54,733 nucleotides of DNA, from the NCBI GenBank assembly GCA_903642275.1, contig CAHJWK010000018.1:1-54733 (forward strand). Reading direction: 5' to 3'. Positions 10,201 to 18,984 of this stretch are shown in pieces (position 1 is the stretch's first letter; every line of letters starts with the position of its first letter). Below the pieces are notes generated by a model that saw only the letters and a program-made list of their open reading frames with translations, did not search any database and was not told the DNA's origin. The DNA comes from Chitinophagaceae bacterium (lineage in GTDB: Bacteria > Bacteroidota > Bacteroidia > Chitinophagales > Chitinophagaceae). A program made the position numbers and the translations under genes.

Positions 10201-10933
10201 CCAGCTTAAAGCGAATGATATTATCCTTCAATATAAAACCGGCTTTTACTTTACTTCTTGTTGTTTTATTTACCTGGTAAGTTGATGGTATAGTTTGATA
10301 AGTTTCACCAACGGAAGTTTTTAGCGTGAGGTTACCATATTTATTTACGGATAAACTATCGAGGCCATCAATTTTTAAAGCTATTTTACTAATATCAGCG
10401 CCGGGATTAACTATCAGGTCATAACTAAGATTACCATTATCTGAGAAATAGCGTACATCTACATTCTTATATACATTTTTGTAGGTTACGCTATTATAAA
10501 TGCGACAACCTGATGTCCATTTACTGCTGTCATTGCCTATAAAATAATTGTTGTATGTATTCAAGGCTTTCTCAGATACAATTACAGCATTTGTGTCAGC
10601 ACCGATAAAACTTACTTTATAAGCATGTGAATGAAGGATAAATTGAGGAGAGGCTTTTTTTAAGTTAGTTATGCTGGTACTGTTTATTTTTTCTGCACTA
10701 TCATGATGACCACCAATATATTCAGCAATGTTTTTAAACTGCTCTTTATTATGCAAAACAATTTTATAGCCACCTGGTTGTAATGCAATATCACCGCATT
10801 GAATGTGCGCTTTAAATTTTATTGATTGATCCCACTGACCTTTATTCTCAACAAACTGCAGGTACTGAGCATTTAATTTTTCATTAAAAAAAGCAAGCAA
10901 AAAAATGATACAAATGAAGTACTTGTTGTTCAA
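7274..10933 (-). CDS. Large T9SS cargo with SBBP repeats, four PKD domains and type B sorting domain (copy 1)
   Basis: The 1219-residue secreted protein has a signal peptide (about 1-22, ending LNAQ). Next comes an ENKGQWD-type N-terminal domain (about 23-250), then beta-propeller-like SBBP repeats (about 255-700) with recurring LGGKGDE / FGGSGADG / LGGNGDDA blocks followed by GNIYIAG-like strands. Four PKD domains, each with a WxFGDG core (about 810-1100), follow. The C-terminal gliding-motility-associated sorting domain begins PNAFSPNGDGTNDVV and ends in GDITLLR. The domain order predicts export through the type IX system and attachment to the surface or a partner. It is a close paralogue of the 13178-16843 gene, including the bases just upstream of the start. 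No enzyme domain is seen. Confidence 0.92.
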   Translation of the reverse strand: MNNKYFICIIFLLAFFNEKLNAQYLQFVENKGQWDQSIKFKAHIQCGDIALQPGGYKIVLHNKEQFKNIAEYIGGHHDSAEKINSTSITNLKKASPQFILHSHAYKVSFIGADTNAVIVSEKALNTYNNYFIGNDSSKWTSGCRIYNSVTYKNVYKNVDVRYFSDNGNLSYDLIVNPGADISKIALKIDGLDSLSVNKYGNLTLKTSVGETYQTIPSTYQVNKTTRSKVKAGFILKDNIIRFKLGDYDKKATLIIDPTEIFSSFVGVLSDDWGYTATYDNAGDFYAGGIALQDNGFLHGGVGGYDETFNGGDGAEGSGLACDMTIIKFNSIGTLALYTTYLGGKGDEQPHSLIVDSKGNLIVAGRTSSVDFPLTEATYGSGGSFDIVIARLSADGKTLLAARKFGGSGADGVNIAPKYAGKSLINQSIRRNYGDDAHSEVIVDNSDNIYLASCTQSSDFPTTSNAFRKSLGGFQDGVFIKTSSNLDSIYNCSLLGGNGDDAAFVLNISKATGNIYIAGGTNSSSDFAFNAKEIQGILHANYQGGECDGFISELSSDANTLIKTMYVGTSGNDIVYGVQTDKYGYPFITGTTTQTFPVINSPFNANDNQANAKQFITKMNPELTQIIYNANFGKNSSTTPDISPTAFLVDICGNVYVSGWGGKANFDYNKNNTLFGMPTTANALSRFTDGNDFYFFVLEKNALSQKFGSFFGENDPDGYGDHVDGGTSRFDRRGVIYQAVCANCFKKGTFPTTTGSWSPTNPSQEDAFCNEAAVKIAFELSGVIASIRPSINGLPGDSTGCIPLTVDFTDTIALGQKYIWTFGDGSTDVTTTLHSTSHTYLNTGIYLARVISIDSSSCNLADTAYVHIIAGNHKALINYAISKLPPCQSLGYQFTNTSVAPAGFPFDANDFTWDFGDATTLVSNAPTVTHAYASTGTYFVKLYLNDTNYCNSPDSLVTQLRVASVLVAQFTTPPIGCTPYNAVFNNISLGGQQFAWDFGDGTTSTDPSPIHLYSSPGNYTVHLSATDKLTCNPTDNTSLTITVIEGPLASFSFNPTAPQENTPFQFTNLSVNAVRYKWNFGDGDTLIATNILTPVSHLFNSSGTFNVCLIAYNANGCTDTSCQTVTAIVIPLADVPNAFSPNGDGTNDVVSVKGYGVAKMSWNIFNRWGKRVFTSSGLNDSWDGRYKGVLQPQDVYAYKLSITFTNNTVFEKKGDITLLR

Positions 10934-11138
10934 TTCAATATTTTATGAATTATTGTTAAAACGAAGGGGTTTAATTTTTTGTTGTTATTAATGTAAAATC
11001 GAAATAATATAATCTCAAACCTTGAAGCTCAGTAAAAATAAGCGATTTACAATTTTGGTTTAGCCTGAATGCTACTGGTACACCGAATCCGATGTTTTCA
11101 GTTGAAGATTAAATATTTACATTATAACCGTCCATATC

Positions 11139-11174
11139 AACATTGGCAAAATCAACGTTAGCATTGCCAATGTT
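11139..11174. repeat. 10-bp perfect inverted repeat
   Basis: AACATTGGCA (11139-11148) and TGCCAATGTT (11165-11174) are exact reverse complements with a 16-base spacer. The right arm shares TGCCAATGTT with the units of the 21-bp array further right, so the array and the inverted repeat have a common origin. No T run follows, so it is not a standard terminator. Confidence 0.75.
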
Positions 11175-11216
11175 AATGCAAACATCTTCAATGTTGAAGA
11201 TAACTGTTTAAATGCT

Positions 11217-11300
11217 GATGCTGACAATGCTAATGTTGATGCTGACAATGCCAATGTTGATGCTGACAATGCCAATATTGATGCTGACAATGCCAATGTT
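11217..11300. repeat. 21-bp minisatellite, four units
   Basis: Four consecutive units of the form GATGCTGACAATGCCAATGTT occupy 11217-11237, 11238-11258, 11259-11279 and 11280-11300, differing at one base each in units one and three. The period of 21 keeps all frames open, giving heptapeptide-repeat ORFs on both strands. The flanks contain degenerate ATGTT/AATGC fragments of the same type. Confidence 0.92.
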
Positions 11301-11426
11301 ATTATTAATAATAATAACTGAGTTCGGAATGAAAGATTTGCCACTATTAAGTTTGTGACAGTGAGAATACAATTTTTAATTACGACAACTGAAAGAATTA
11401 AAAGCATAACCAGATAACTTTACCTG

Positions 11427-12107
11427 ATGAACATTCATATTCTTACTGTTTTACCTGAATTACTTGAAAGCCCGCTAAATCACAGCATTATGAAACGTGC
11501 ACAGGAAAAAGGTTTGCTGCAGGTAGAAATATTTAACCTGCGTAAATGGGCAGTTAATGAGTATGGGCAGATTGATGATTATCAATACGGTGGCGGTGCA
11601 GGTATGATTATGATGTGCGAACCATTATCAAAAGCTATTAATGAATTGAATAATCAACATCAGTACGAAGAAATTATTTATACGACCCCGGACGGCGATT
11701 TGTTTGATCAGAAAGAAGCGAATACATTATCATTAAAGAAAAACCTGCTTATTATTTGCGGGCATTATAAAGGTATTGATCAGCGCATAAGGGATCATTA
11801 TATAACCAAAGAAATATCAATCGGAAATTATGTATTAAGCGGCGGAGAATTAGCAGCAGCAATAATTACAGATGCAATAGGAAGATTGATTCCGGGCGTT
11901 TTAAACAATGAAACTTCTGCTTTATTTGATTCTTTCCAGGATGATCTTTTAGCGCCACCTGTATATACAAGGCCGGCTGATTTTAATGGCTGGCAAGTGC
12001 CGGAAATTTTATTATGCGGTAATCAAAATAAAATAGACGAATGGCGCCATGAACAATCCGTTAATAGAACACAATTAAAAAGACCAGAACTATTAAAAGA
12101 GAATTAA
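11427..12107 (+). CDS. trmD: tRNA (guanine-N1)-methyltransferase TrmD
   Basis: TrmD makes m1G37 in tRNAs with G36, which prevents +1 frameshifting. The 226-residue protein begins [13 protein letters not shown]. It has the [12 protein letters not shown] loop (about 51-62), the trefoil-knot AdoMet segments [16 protein letters not shown] (about 110-125) and [16 protein letters not shown], and the C-terminal [16 protein letters not shown] block. In many bacteria trmD sits between rimM and rplS; here it stands alone between two T9SS genes on the opposite strand, which is unusual. Confidence 0.97.
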   Translation: MNIHILTVLPELLESPLNHSIMKRAQEKGLLQVEIFNLRKWAVNEYGQIDDYQYGGGAGMIMMCEPLSKAINELNNQHQYEEIIYTTPDGDLFDQKEANTLSLKKNLLIICGHYKGIDQRIRDHYITKEISIGNYVLSGGELAAAIITDAIGRLIPGVLNNETSALFDSFQDDLLAPPVYTRPADFNGWQVPEILLCGNQNKIDEWRHEQSVNRTQLKRPELLKEN

Positions 12108-12151
12108 TTGTATCAAATTATATCTTCAAGTTTTTAACACTCTAGCTCAAA

Positions 12152-13165
12152 TCAAAATTTAACCACGGGACATTTTACAGATTTGCCGAAGTTGGAGAAA
12201 ACACCGTTTTTTACAAGCGATAATTCATAAGCACCTTGTGTTTGGCTATATGTACCCAGGGAAGAATTAGTAGCGTCATAACTTACTGTAATTGTAACTG
12301 AACTTACAGACACACCAACCATCGGTATTACTGCATCTTTTGTGCGGTAATATAATCCTCCTATCACCTGTAAATTACCATCGCCGCTTAAATTATAATG
12401 CGCATTCATACCTCCAACAAGCTCTGTTGATTTGCTCGTCAAACTAAAATAAACATTCGGATTAATTATCCATTGATCATTCAACTTTACGCTGGCATTA
12501 GCAAAACCATTATAGCGCATGGCGACTTTTGTATCGGCCGTATTGTTAGAAAAAAAGGATTCTTTTGGAGTGTTAATATGATCTACGCTGAAGCCTGCAT
12601 TAAGATAAACATTATCTGAAGGGAATAGTGCATAATTTAAACCTGCTTCCAGGTCAAAATACCAAACAGATGTACTGTTAAAAGGTTCATTACTTGGAAT
12701 AGTAACATCAAAAAATTTACCGTTCCATTCATCATCAAATGTAAGCTTGGTTATATCAATCCTTTTATTCACTGCGCCAAAGCCAAAGCCTCCGCTTAAC
12801 AAGCTTTTATATCCAAGCAATTGATGATAAGCAACAGAACCATACACTTTATTGCTGGTTAAATTACCGCTGCCGGCTGCATCTTTCAATAATACCAAAC
12901 CAACTCCTAACCAACCGTTATCAATGCGATTATTTAATAACTGTACATCGCCCCAGGCACTCATTGTTTTGTAAGGATTATTTAAAACACCTGCCCATTG
13001 ATTACGGTAATTTATACCCACCCTGTAATCTGCATCAGGCTCAAAGCCAGTGTTGGCAGGGTTGGTCAACAAAGGCGAATTAAAGTATTGGGAAAAATGT
13101 AAATCCTGTGCATTTAGTTTTGCATAACAAATTATAAACAGCAAAAAATATTTAAGCAATCTCAT
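12152..13165 (-). CDS. PorP/SprF family outer-membrane protein
   Basis: The 337-residue protein has a signal peptide (about 1-19, ending LNAQ) and then the family start DLHFSQYFNSPLLTNPANTG. The remainder is a run of alternating beta-strands expected of an outer-membrane barrel. PorP/SprF proteins partner T9SS type B cargo; SprF is needed to export the adhesin SprB in Flavobacterium johnsoniae. The gene starts 12 bp after the stop of the 1221-residue PKD cargo on the same strand, the usual cargo-then-SprF order, so it probably serves that cargo and perhaps also its paralogue. Confidence 0.92.
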   Translation of the reverse strand: MRLLKYFLLFIICYAKLNAQDLHFSQYFNSPLLTNPANTGFEPDADYRVGINYRNQWAGVLNNPYKTMSAWGDVQLLNNRIDNGWLGVGLVLLKDAAGSGNLTSNKVYGSVAYHQLLGYKSLLSGGFGFGAVNKRIDITKLTFDDEWNGKFFDVTIPSNEPFNSTSVWYFDLEAGLNYALFPSDNVYLNAGFSVDHINTPKESFFSNNTADTKVAMRYNGFANASVKLNDQWIINPNVYFSLTSKSTELVGGMNAHYNLSGDGNLQVIGGLYYRTKDAVIPMVGVSVSSVTITVSYDATNSSLGTYSQTQGAYELSLVKNGVFSNFGKSVKCPVVKF

Positions 13166-13177
13166 TATATCACATTT

Positions 13178-16100
13178 CTATCTTAATAAAGTTATATCAC
13201 CTTTCTTATGAAATACCGTGTTGTCAGAAAATGTTATATTTAATGTATATGCATACACATCCTGCGGTTGCAATACACCCTGGTAACGGCCATCCCAGCT
13301 ATTGCTTATGCTTGATGATGAGAACACAAGCTTGCCCCAGCGGTTAAAAATATTCCAGCTCATTTTTGAAATGCCATAACCTTTAACGCTTACTACATCA
13401 TTTGTTCCATCACCGTTAGGGGAGAAGGCATTAGGTACATCTGCCAGTGGCACTACAACCGCGGATACCATTTGGCAACTTGTATCTGTGCAACCATTTG
13501 CATTGTATGCAATAAGGCAAACTTTAAATGTATTACTGACATTAAATAAATGATTGACTGGTGTTAGAATATCTGTAGTGATTAGTGTATCACCATCTCC
13601 AAAATCCCATTTATACCGCGCTGCATTTGTTGAAAGATTCGTAAACTGAAATGGCGTATTTTCTTTAGGCTCTGTCGGGCTGAAGCTGAATGATGAAACA
13701 GGTCCTTGTATCACAGTAATGTTTAATGAAGTATCATCTGTTGGATTACAAGTTAGATTATCTGTTGCTGTTAAGTGAACAGTATAAGTACCCGGATTAC
13801 TATATAAATGTGTTGGAGATGGATCGGTTGAAGTGGTGCCATCGCCAAAATTCCAAACAAATTGCTGACCACCTAATGAAGTGTTATTAAACACAGCATT
13901 ATACGGTGCGCAACCAATTGATGGCGTTTCAAACTGTGCTACTAAAATAGAGGCCACCCTTAATTGTGTTACCAATGAATCAGGCGAATTGCAATAGTTT
14001 GTATCGCTTAAATAAAGTTTTACAAAATAAGTTCCGGTAGAAGCATAAGTATGTTGAACAGTCGGAGAATCTGTTACCAATATTGTCCCATCACCAAAGT
14101 CCCAGGTAAAATCATTAGTACTAAAAGGAAAGTTTGCCGGAGCAACGGAATTATTTGTAAACAGGTAAGAAAGTGACTCGCATGGTGGAATTTTGGAAAT
14201 AGTATATTTAATAACAGCTTTATTGTTACCTGCTTTAATGTTTACATAAGCCGTATCAGCAATATTGCATAAGGAAGAATCAATGCTTATAACACGTGCT
14301 AAATAGTTACCAATATTCAGGTAAGTATGGCTGGTGTTGGGAGCAGTAGTTGTTACATTAGCAGAACCATCACCAAAAGTCCAGATATACTTTTTACCAA
14401 GTGCAATAGTGTCTATAAAATCAACAGTAAGCGGCACACAACCTGTGCTATCCCCGGGTAAACCGTTAATACTTGGCTTTATTGAAGCAATGACACCTGA
14501 TAATTCGAAAGCAATTTTAACAGCAGCTTCATTACAATAAGCTTGTTCCTGGGATGGATTGGTAGGACTCCATGAACCTGTCGTTGTGGGAAAGACTCCA
14601 TTTTTTCCACAATTAGCGCATATTGCCTGGTAAATAACACCCCTTCTGTCAAAGCGGCTTGTACCACCGTCCACATGGTCTCCATAAGCATTTGGGTCTC
14701 CTTCTGTACCAAAAAAACTACCAAATAACTGGCTTGATGCATTTTTCTCTAAAACAAAAAAGTAAAAATCGTTACCATCTGTAGTTCTTAAAAGAGCATT
14801 AGCTGTTGTAGGCATGCCTACAAGCGTATTGCCTTTGTTATATTCTAAATTAGCAGAACCACCCCAGCCTGAAACATATACATTGTCGCAAATATCAACA
14901 AGAAAAGCAGTAGGAGAGATATCAGGGTTTCCCTTTACTGTAGTACCTTTTCCAAAATTTGCATTGTAAATAATCTGGGTAAGTTCAGGATTCATTTTGG
15001 ATATAAACTGCTTGCCATTTGACTGGTTACCATTTGCATTAAATGGTGAATTGATCACAGGAAAAGTTTGCGTAGTTGTGCCTGTAATAAAGGGAAAACC
15101 AAATTTATCTGTTTGTACACCATATACAATGTCATTGCCGGGTGTTCCAACGTACATCGTTTTAATAAGCGTATTTGCATCACTGCTTATCTCTGCAATA
15201 AAACCATCGCATTCACCACCCTGATAGCCGGCATGCAAAATACCCTGCACATCTGTTGCATTAAAAGAAAGATCAGTACTTGTAGTGCCACCTGCAATGT
15301 AAATATTTCCTGTAGCTCTACTTATATTCAGAACAAAAGCCGCATCATCACCATTGCCGCCAAGCAATGAGCAATTAATTACATTGGTAAGATTTGAATT
15401 TACCTTTAAAAAAACACCGTCCTGAAAACCGCCAAGTGCTTTTTTGAATGCATTAGAGGTAGTTGGAAAATCAGAAGATTGTGTACAGCTTGCGAGATAG
15501 ACATTATCACTGTTATCAGTTATAACTTCACTGTGCGCATCATCACCATAATTTCTGCGGATGGATTGATTAGGTTCTGACTGATTTGCATATTTGGGTG
15601 CAATGTTTACACCGTCAGGGCCGGAGCCGCCAAACTTTCTCGAAGCGACCAACATCTTGCCATCAGGGCTTAACTTGGAAAGCATAATATCAAAATCACC
15701 CCCAGAACCGTATGTTGTGGCTGTTACCGGATAATCAGGTGAACTGGTTCTGCCGGCAACAACAAGATTTCCATCGTTACTAACAATTAAGCTGTGTGGT
15801 TGTTCATCACCTCTGCCACCTAAATATGTTGTGTATAAAGCCTGCGTGCCGGTAGGATTAAATTTTATAATGGTTATATCACAGGCTATACTTGAACCTT
15901 CCTTACCATCACCACCATTAAAAGTTTCATCATAACCTCCAACACCGCCATGAAGAAATCCATCACCAAATAATGCTATTCCGGCTGCGTAAAAATTACC
16001 GGCATTGTCGTAAGTTGCAGTATAGCCCCAGTCATCAGAAAGCACACCCACAAAACTGGCGAATATTTCAGTTGGATCTACAATCAGCGTTGCGTTCTTG

Positions 16101-16843
16101 TCATAGTCGCCTAACTTAAAACGAATAATATTATCCTTTAATATAAAGCCGGCTTTTACTTTAGTTCTTATTGATTTATTTACCTGGTAGGTTGATGGTA
16201 TAGATTGATAAATATCACCTACAGAAGTTTTTAATGTTAAGTTGCCATACTTATTTACAGACAAATCATCCAAGCCATCAATTTTTAAAGCTATTTTACT
16301 TACATCAGCACCAGGATTAACTATAAGGTCATAACTCAAATTTCCATTGTCAGAAAAGTATCTTACATCAACATTCTTATAAATATTTTTGTATGTAACG
16401 CCGTTATAGATGCGGCATCCAGATTTCCATTTACTGCTGTCGTTACCAATAAAATAATTATTGTATGTATTTAATGCTTTGTCAGGAACAACTGTAGCAT
16501 TAGTATCAGCGCCCATAAAACTTACCTGGTAAGCATGTGAATGAAGTGTAAGATTTGGGATAGCTTTCCCAGAATTGTTTACAGCAGTATTGATTGCTTT
16601 TTGAGAACTATCATGGTGCCCTCCGAAATATTCAGCGATCCTTTTAACATCATCTCTATTATGCATATTTACCCTGTAACCACCCGCCTGCAATGAAACA
16701 TCACCGCATGAAATATGCGATTTAAATTTTATCGAGTTATCCCACTGACCTTTATTCTCTACAAACTGAAGGTATTGAGCGTTAGATCGTACAGTAAATA
16801 AAGCAAGCAAAAAAATAATACAAACGAAGTACTTGTTGTTCAA
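13178..16843 (-). CDS. Large T9SS cargo with SBBP repeats, four PKD domains and type B sorting domain (copy 2)
   Basis: The 1221-residue secreted protein has the same plan as the 7274-10933 gene: signal peptide (1-22), ENKGQWD domain, SBBP propeller-like repeats, four PKD domains with WTFGDG/WDFGDG/WNFGDG/WDFGDG cores, and a C-terminal domain from PNAFSPNGDGTNDVV to KKGDITLLR. The copies are collinear end to end with scattered substitutions, many conservative. This points to a duplication kept under selection. PorP/SprF follows in the same operon; recG lies 50 bp upstream on the same strand. It probably acts in surface adhesion or gliding, but no ligand can be inferred. Confidence 0.92.
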   Translation of the reverse strand: MNNKYFVCIIFLLALFTVRSNAQYLQFVENKGQWDNSIKFKSHISCGDVSLQAGGYRVNMHNRDDVKRIAEYFGGHHDSSQKAINTAVNNSGKAIPNLTLHSHAYQVSFMGADTNATVVPDKALNTYNNYFIGNDSSKWKSGCRIYNGVTYKNIYKNVDVRYFSDNGNLSYDLIVNPGADVSKIALKIDGLDDLSVNKYGNLTLKTSVGDIYQSIPSTYQVNKSIRTKVKAGFILKDNIIRFKLGDYDKNATLIVDPTEIFASFVGVLSDDWGYTATYDNAGNFYAAGIALFGDGFLHGGVGGYDETFNGGDGKEGSSIACDITIIKFNPTGTQALYTTYLGGRGDEQPHSLIVSNDGNLVVAGRTSSPDYPVTATTYGSGGDFDIMLSKLSPDGKMLVASRKFGGSGPDGVNIAPKYANQSEPNQSIRRNYGDDAHSEVITDNSDNVYLASCTQSSDFPTTSNAFKKALGGFQDGVFLKVNSNLTNVINCSLLGGNGDDAAFVLNISRATGNIYIAGGTTSTDLSFNATDVQGILHAGYQGGECDGFIAEISSDANTLIKTMYVGTPGNDIVYGVQTDKFGFPFITGTTTQTFPVINSPFNANGNQSNGKQFISKMNPELTQIIYNANFGKGTTVKGNPDISPTAFLVDICDNVYVSGWGGSANLEYNKGNTLVGMPTTANALLRTTDGNDFYFFVLEKNASSQLFGSFFGTEGDPNAYGDHVDGGTSRFDRRGVIYQAICANCGKNGVFPTTTGSWSPTNPSQEQAYCNEAAVKIAFELSGVIASIKPSINGLPGDSTGCVPLTVDFIDTIALGKKYIWTFGDGSANVTTTAPNTSHTYLNIGNYLARVISIDSSLCNIADTAYVNIKAGNNKAVIKYTISKIPPCESLSYLFTNNSVAPANFPFSTNDFTWDFGDGTILVTDSPTVQHTYASTGTYFVKLYLSDTNYCNSPDSLVTQLRVASILVAQFETPSIGCAPYNAVFNNTSLGGQQFVWNFGDGTTSTDPSPTHLYSNPGTYTVHLTATDNLTCNPTDDTSLNITVIQGPVSSFSFSPTEPKENTPFQFTNLSTNAARYKWDFGDGDTLITTDILTPVNHLFNVSNTFKVCLIAYNANGCTDTSCQMVSAVVVPLADVPNAFSPNGDGTNDVVSVKGYGISKMSWNIFNRWGKLVFSSSSISNSWDGRYQGVLQPQDVYAYTLNITFSDNTVFHKKGDITLLR

Positions 16844-16893
16844 TTCAACTATTTTGAATTATTGTTTAAACGATTTCCTCTTATTATTTGTTG

Positions 16894-18984
16894 TCACGAA
16901 ATTGTGCTCCAGGAAATTTTTCCCTTTTGCGATAATAAGTACATTTTTAAAACACTGTTTTCAGGTTTTATTAATTCTTCATCATCTTTTAAAATTTGCT
17001 CGGCATAATATTTTGCAACATCAAGCAAGTCTTTGTCATTGACTATACTTGCCAATTTAAAGTTTAACATGCCGCTTTGTTTTGTTCCTTCAATTTCTCC
17101 TGGTCCACGCAATTCCAAATCTTTTTCAGCAATTTTAAATCCATCATTGGTGGCGCACATAATTTTCAGACGCTCTTTTGCTTCATTGCCTAACTTATAA
17201 GGCGTGAGCAAAATACAATAACTTTTGTCATTGCCTCTGCCAACCCTGCCTCTCAACTGGTGTAATTGAGAAAGCCCGAACTTTTCAGCACTTTCAATAA
17301 CCATAACACTTGCATTGGGTATATCTATGCCAACTTCAATAACAGTAGTACCAACGAGTATCTGTGTTTTACCCTCTTTAAAACGCTGCATGTTTTCTTC
17401 TTTCTGCTGTGCATGCATTTTACCATGCAACATACTTAAGCTATACAAATGTTCAGGAAAAAAACTTTTCACCTGTTTATAACCTTCTTCTAAATTTTCA
17501 TAACTTAATTTTTCGCTTTCTTCTATTAAAGGATAAACAAAAAAAGCCTGTCTCCCCTTTGCAATTTCCGATCGCACAAATTCCATCACTGCCATTCTTT
17601 TTGTTTCAAACCGGTGAACCGTTATAACCGGTTGCCTGCCCGGCGGCAATTCATTAATAATACTGTAATCCAAATCGCCGTAAGCCGTCATGGCAAGTGT
17701 ACGTGGAATGGGCGTTGCCGTCATTACTAAAATATGCGGTAGTACAACTGCTTTTGACCAAAGCTTTGCGCGTTGTGCTACTCCAAAGCGATGCTGTTCA
17801 TCAATTATTACCAAACCAAGATTTTTAAATTGTACTGCTTCTTCAATTACGGCATGTGTACCTACGAGAAAGTGCAGTGTTCTGTTTTTCAATTCATTCA
17901 ATATAAGTTTTCTTTCTGCTTTTTTTGTACTGCCGGTGAGTAATCTTATTTCAACTGATGTTCCAGATAATAAATTTTTAAGATTATTATAATGTTGTTG
18001 TGATAAAATTTCTGTCGGCGCCATAAAACAACTCTGATAACCGTTATCAGCAGCCAGCAACATAATTAATAAAGCAACTATTGTTTTTCCGCTGCCAACA
18101 TCTCCCTGCAACAAGCGGTTCATTTGATGTCCTTTTGCAGTATCACTCCTGATTTCTTTTACTACTCTTTTTTGTGCGTTGGTTAATTTAAAAGGCAGGT
18201 AATTATTGTAAAATGAATTGAAATAATTGCCCACTTTTTCAAACAAAACGCCTTTGCTGCGGCGATGGCGCTGCCCGCGAATCATACGCATACGCACCTG
18301 CGCAAAAAACAATTCTTCAAATTTCAGGCGATGCAATGCAGCTTCATATTGCTCCTGTGTTTTTGGAAAATGTACAGCCGTTATTGCATGAAAACGATTT
18401 ACCAGTTTTAATTTTTCTATGATATTATAAGGAAGATTTTCAGCTATTTCTTTTTCTGAAACCTGTGCAAGCAAAGTACCGGTAAGTTTTGCAATCTGTT
18501 TAGCGCTTAACCCTTTTGCTTTTAATTTTTCTGTAGTTGGATAAACAGGCTCTAAAAATTTTGTGGTTGTTAATTCCGGCTGACAAATTTCAATTTCAGG
18601 ATGTGTTATCTGCGGCTTATTATTGAACATGCCAGCCTTACCAAACACAAGATATTTACTTCCTTCCTGGATTATTTTTTGTATCCATTGAATGCTTTGA
18701 AACCACACCAGTTCAATTTCTCCACTGTCATCTTTAAGCAATGCACGCAAACGTTTTGAACTTCGTTCACCTAAAACTTCAATGCCTGCTATTGTACCAA
18801 CAAGCTGTACATAATTTGTTTCATACATAATGCTGGCAATCTTATCAATTTTAGTTCGGTCAACGTGCCGGAAAGGAAAATGCAACAGCAGATCATTAAA
18901 CGTAAAAATGCCTAATTCTTTTTTTAAAAGATCAGCCTTTAGCGGACCAACGCCTTTCAGATATTCAATTGGCGAGCTTAATAT
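16894..18984 (-). CDS. recG: ATP-dependent DNA helicase RecG, apparent non-canonical start
   Basis: RecG remodels stalled replication forks and Holliday junctions. Visible motifs are Walker A (GDVGSGKT), DEQHRFGV, TATPIPRTLAM, and the C-terminal helicase motif GRVGRGNDKSYC. The only in-frame ATG/GTG/TTG near the start is a TTG at 18885, which would remove the conserved N-terminal wedge. The frame remains open upstream and encodes LSSPIEYLKGVGPLKADLLK, the normal RecG N-terminus. The codon at the expected Met (18984-18982) is ATA. With that start the protein is 696 aa, the usual length. The start is inferred; the helicase assignment is certain. Confidence 0.93.
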   Translation of the reverse strand: MLSSPIEYLKGVGPLKADLLKKELGIFTFNDLLLHFPFRHVDRTKIDKIASIMYETNYVQLVGTIAGIEVLGERSSKRLRALLKDDSGEIELVWFQSIQWIQKIIQEGSKYLVFGKAGMFNNKPQITHPEIEICQPELTTTKFLEPVYPTTEKLKAKGLSAKQIAKLTGTLLAQVSEKEIAENLPYNIIEKLKLVNRFHAITAVHFPKTQEQYEAALHRLKFEELFFAQVRMRMIRGQRHRRSKGVLFEKVGNYFNSFYNNYLPFKLTNAQKRVVKEIRSDTAKGHQMNRLLQGDVGSGKTIVALLIMLLAADNGYQSCFMAPTEILSQQHYNNLKNLLSGTSVEIRLLTGSTKKAERKLILNELKNRTLHFLVGTHAVIEEAVQFKNLGLVIIDEQHRFGVAQRAKLWSKAVVLPHILVMTATPIPRTLAMTAYGDLDYSIINELPPGRQPVITVHRFETKRMAVMEFVRSEIAKGRQAFFVYPLIEESEKLSYENLEEGYKQVKSFFPEHLYSLSMLHGKMHAQQKEENMQRFKEGKTQILVGTTVIEVGIDIPNASVMVIESAEKFGLSQLHQLRGRVGRGNDKSYCILLTPYKLGNEAKERLKIMCATNDGFKIAEKDLELRGPGEIEGTKQSGMLNFKLASIVNDKDLLDVAKYYAEQILKDDEELIKPENSVLKMYLLSQKGKISWSTIS

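Larger units (their letters stand above)
10934..11426. other. Intergenic region with inverted repeat and 21-bp array, divergent promoters
   Basis: This 493-bp gap separates the divergent copy-1 cargo gene and trmD. It has an AT-rich leader shared with the paralogous gene near 16844, an inverted repeat at 11139-11174 and a 21-bp tandem array at 11217-11300. A near-consensus -7 box, TAACTTTA, lies just before trmD. Short ORFs across the array consist only of repeat translation. Confidence 0.6.

Noticed and set aside
11117-11407. A 96-codon minus-strand ORF with ALSAST heptads
   Set aside because: It is only a translation of the 21-bp array and its AT-rich flanks; both strands are open because the period is a multiple of three.
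18885-18984. A frameshift at the start of recG
   Set aside because: The conserved wedge sequence is in the same frame as the rest of RecG without any stop; only the start codon is odd.
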